Part shown: positions 62,961 through 64,000 of the stretch, piece after piece
How the letters are laid out: the number at the start of each line of letters is the position of its first letter
How positions within the stretch are numbered: position 1 is the first letter of the stretch
Source: an uncultured Clostridia bacterium
GTDB lineage: Bacteria > Bacillota > Clostridia > Christensenellales > QALW01
Direction of reading: 5' to 3'
Assembly (NCBI GenBank): GCA_934434555.1
Contig: CAKRZX010000005.1
Location: 52,235 to 116,234 of the forward strand
Length of the DNA stretch: 64,000 nucleotides
Position numbers and translations under genes: made by a program
The notes under the pieces: model-generated
What the model was told of the DNA's origin: nothing
Databases searched by the model: none
The model's input: the letters and a program-made list of their open reading frames with translations, nothing else

Positions 62961-63432
62961 TATAAAGCACATCAATATATTCGCTGTTTTTGCTCGGAGC
63001 AAGGATTTTAATCATTTCGTCAAGCGTGCAGAATTTTACATCGGCAACTTCGTCTTTTTTTAATACAATTTCCGAAAGGTCAAAATCTTTTTCAAGCAAA
63101 AAGATACAAAGCAGCACTTTTGCGGCGTAAATATTTTTGTAAAGCAGCGTGTATTCGCTTTTGTCGCTTTTTATGCCCAATTCCTCGTAAACTTCGCGGA
63201 TTGCGCCGTCAACAGCGGTTTCGCCTGCACGGACTTTGCCGCAGGTGGCGTCCCATTGACCCGGATAAAACTTTTTGCACAGTGACCGCTGCTGTAAAAG
63301 ATACTTTCCTTTGCACCTGATTATAACATGCACAAGAAGCCCGTATTCGCCGCATTTTAACTCTTTTTGTTCGCAAAATGTGCGCCCCGTGGGCACCATA
63401 TCGTCATTATAAACGTCAAAAATCTCTTTCAT
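62950..63432 (-). CDS. Nudix hydrolase
   Basis: 160 residues from ATG 63432. The Nudix box GX5EX7REUXEEXGU is complete (GKVRAGETAV to YEELGI). The N-terminal FDVYNDDMVPTGRT and QWDATCGKV are like the isopentenyl-diphosphate isomerase/YfcD-type Nudix group that hydrolyses nucleoside diphosphate derivatives. An in-frame GTG at 63465 adds 11 residues and has AGGAAG 4 nt upstream, so the start is uncertain. Convergent with the lipoprotein operon. Confidence 0.85.
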   Translation of the reverse strand: MKEIFDVYNDDMVPTGRTFCEQKELKCGEYGLLVHVIIRCKGKYLLQQRSLCKKFYPGQWDATCGKVRAGETAVDGAIREVYEELGIKSDKSEYTLLYKNIYAAKVLLCIFLLEKDFDLSEIVLKKDEVADVKFCTLDEMIKILAPSKNSEYIDVLYNIK

Positions 63433-63465
63433 TTTGTCAGCATCACAACACTTTCTATATGGCAC

Positions 63466-64000
63466 GATACTTCCTGATTGATGTTAGAAAGCCTGCCCGT
63501 TCTCGGAAACATATCCTATCAAATCGGAAATAAGTCTACGCTTACCAAAATCTTAACTCACAGCATAAATCTGTCTATTTTGGGACAGCAAAGCCGAGGT
63601 CTTAACTGTTGAAGCATTTGAGAAACAGTCGATATACACACTTTGCTACTATATAATGCCGGCGATTTTCCGTAACAGTAGTTTACCACTCTAAACATAT
63701 CTATTGAAGACCGCGAGCTCACCGTACCGGAAGTACTGGTGGACAAATTCGCAGAATACATCACAGATAAAGTTGAAAGCATTCTCGTTCCTGAATGTGA
63801 ACAGTATGGTCCCCGTCTATTAAACATCATTGAAAGCCATCCTAATGTCATGTTTACCCTAACGGCTAGATACGCATTAGAGATGTCTCCATCCAAATGC
63901 TGTTCTAGCAAGGGATTTTTCCCTTGAACCCATCATTTATGATATATGGTGGCGCTTTTCGCCCCCAAATAGTGAAAGTGGGGGCACTTTCTGCCCCCAC
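63466..64000. other. Gene-poor right end, decayed coding sequence and possible IS end
   Basis: No confident gene in 535 bp. Two open stretches on the + strand (63480-63611 and 63682-63927) have no convincing start or ribosome site; the second translates to LTVPEVLVDKFAEYITDKV and onward, which I do not recognise. Codon choice differs from the genes to the left. CAAGGGA/TCCCTTG (63909-63926) forms a hairpin. Confidence 0.5.
63948..64000. repeat. GC-rich repeated palindromes, possible insertion sequence terminus
   Basis: GTGGGGGCA (63978-63986) and TGCCCCCAC (63992-64000) are perfect inverted arms with loop CTTTC. A related unit, GGTGGCGC...CGCCCCCA (63948-63966), precedes it, so GCNNTTTCNGCCCCCA occurs twice. 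Spaced repeats of this kind occur at ends of some insertion sequences. The element would lie beyond the window. Confidence 0.35.

Noticed and set aside
63558..63911. 117-codon frame on the minus strand at the right end
   Set aside because: Ser-rich, no ribosome site, opposite to the other open stretch; no motif seen.
63739..63927. 62-codon frame on the + strand
   Set aside because: GTG start without a ribosome site, the open frame extends upstream without a start, no recognisable family; described as decayed sequence.
1..64000. tRNA, rRNA or CRISPR arrays
   Set aside because: All intergenic stretches were read; none shows a cloverleaf, rRNA sequence or repeat-spacer pattern.

Overview
The window reads as chromosome from an endospore-forming member of the Clostridia (Firmicutes). 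The gene order pcrA-ligA, yicC-remA-gmk-rpoZ-priA-def-fmt-rsmB-rlmN-prpC-prkC-rsgA-rpe-spoVM-asp23-amaP-nusB-folD-xseA-xseB-ispA and dxs-tlyA-nadK-argR-recN-spoIVB is typical of that class. A threonine T-box, Asp23/AmaP, PASTA kinase, SepF/DivIVA and sporulation genes (spoVM, spoIVB, dacF type, a SpoIIM-like protein, a Spo0A effector domain) agree with it. I cannot name a genus. Nearly every gene is on the + strand in tightly packed operons with 1, 4, 8 or 11 nt overlaps, and TTG/GTG starts are frequent.

Layout: 1-166 holds the start of a divergent ABC substrate-binding lipoprotein. 287-4499 is pcrA-ligA. 4592-16614 is a long housekeeping operon (RNA turnover, GMP kinase, RNA polymerase omega, replication restart, translation initiation, rRNA methylation, Ser/Thr phosphatase and kinase, ribosome assembly, ribulose-phosphate epimerase). 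16666-22395 carries a small membrane protein, a 30-residue SpoVM candidate, the Asp23/AmaP pair, nusB, a TsaD paralogue, folD, exonuclease VII and prenyl synthase. 22440-23143 is a TauE/SafE permease split in two genes. 23317-35039 holds Ppx/GppA, an aconitase-type hydratase, mreBCD-PBP2, an HlyD-like protein, yggS, sepF, a DivIVA-like protein and a DUF5665 protein. 35052-38658 has lspA, rluD and T-box-controlled thrS. 38660-42606 is a sugar isomerase/epimerase-like protein with an uncharacterised glycyl radical enzyme and its activase. 42700-49376 is dxs-tlyA-nadK-argR-recN and spoIVB. 49485-52399 is pyruvate formate-lyase and activase. 52489-56262 is a beta-CASP nuclease, a receiver-less Spo0A domain protein, a SpoIIM-like protein and DacF-type D,D-carboxypeptidase. 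56315-60911 is lysA, an M50 peptidase, scpAB, murI and nrdR. 61032-62928 is two tandem lipoproteins plus a remnant of a third. A Nudix gene lies on the minus strand, and the right end looks like decayed DNA leading into a possible insertion sequence.

The most interesting points are: (i) a stand-alone Spo0A DNA-binding domain near the place where spo0A normally sits; (ii) perfect inverted repeats that bury the ribosome binding sites of the next two genes (SpoIIM-like and DacF-type), with a similar hairpin over the start of the TauE-like gene; (iii) an 11-bp perfect palindrome over the -10 box of dxs that also looks like a terminator; (iv) a short glycyl radical enzyme of unknown substrate with a sugar-isomerase-like partner; and (v) a set of promoters with 17-bp spacers and extended -10 boxes. 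All assignments come from reading motifs and gene order; no database search was run.
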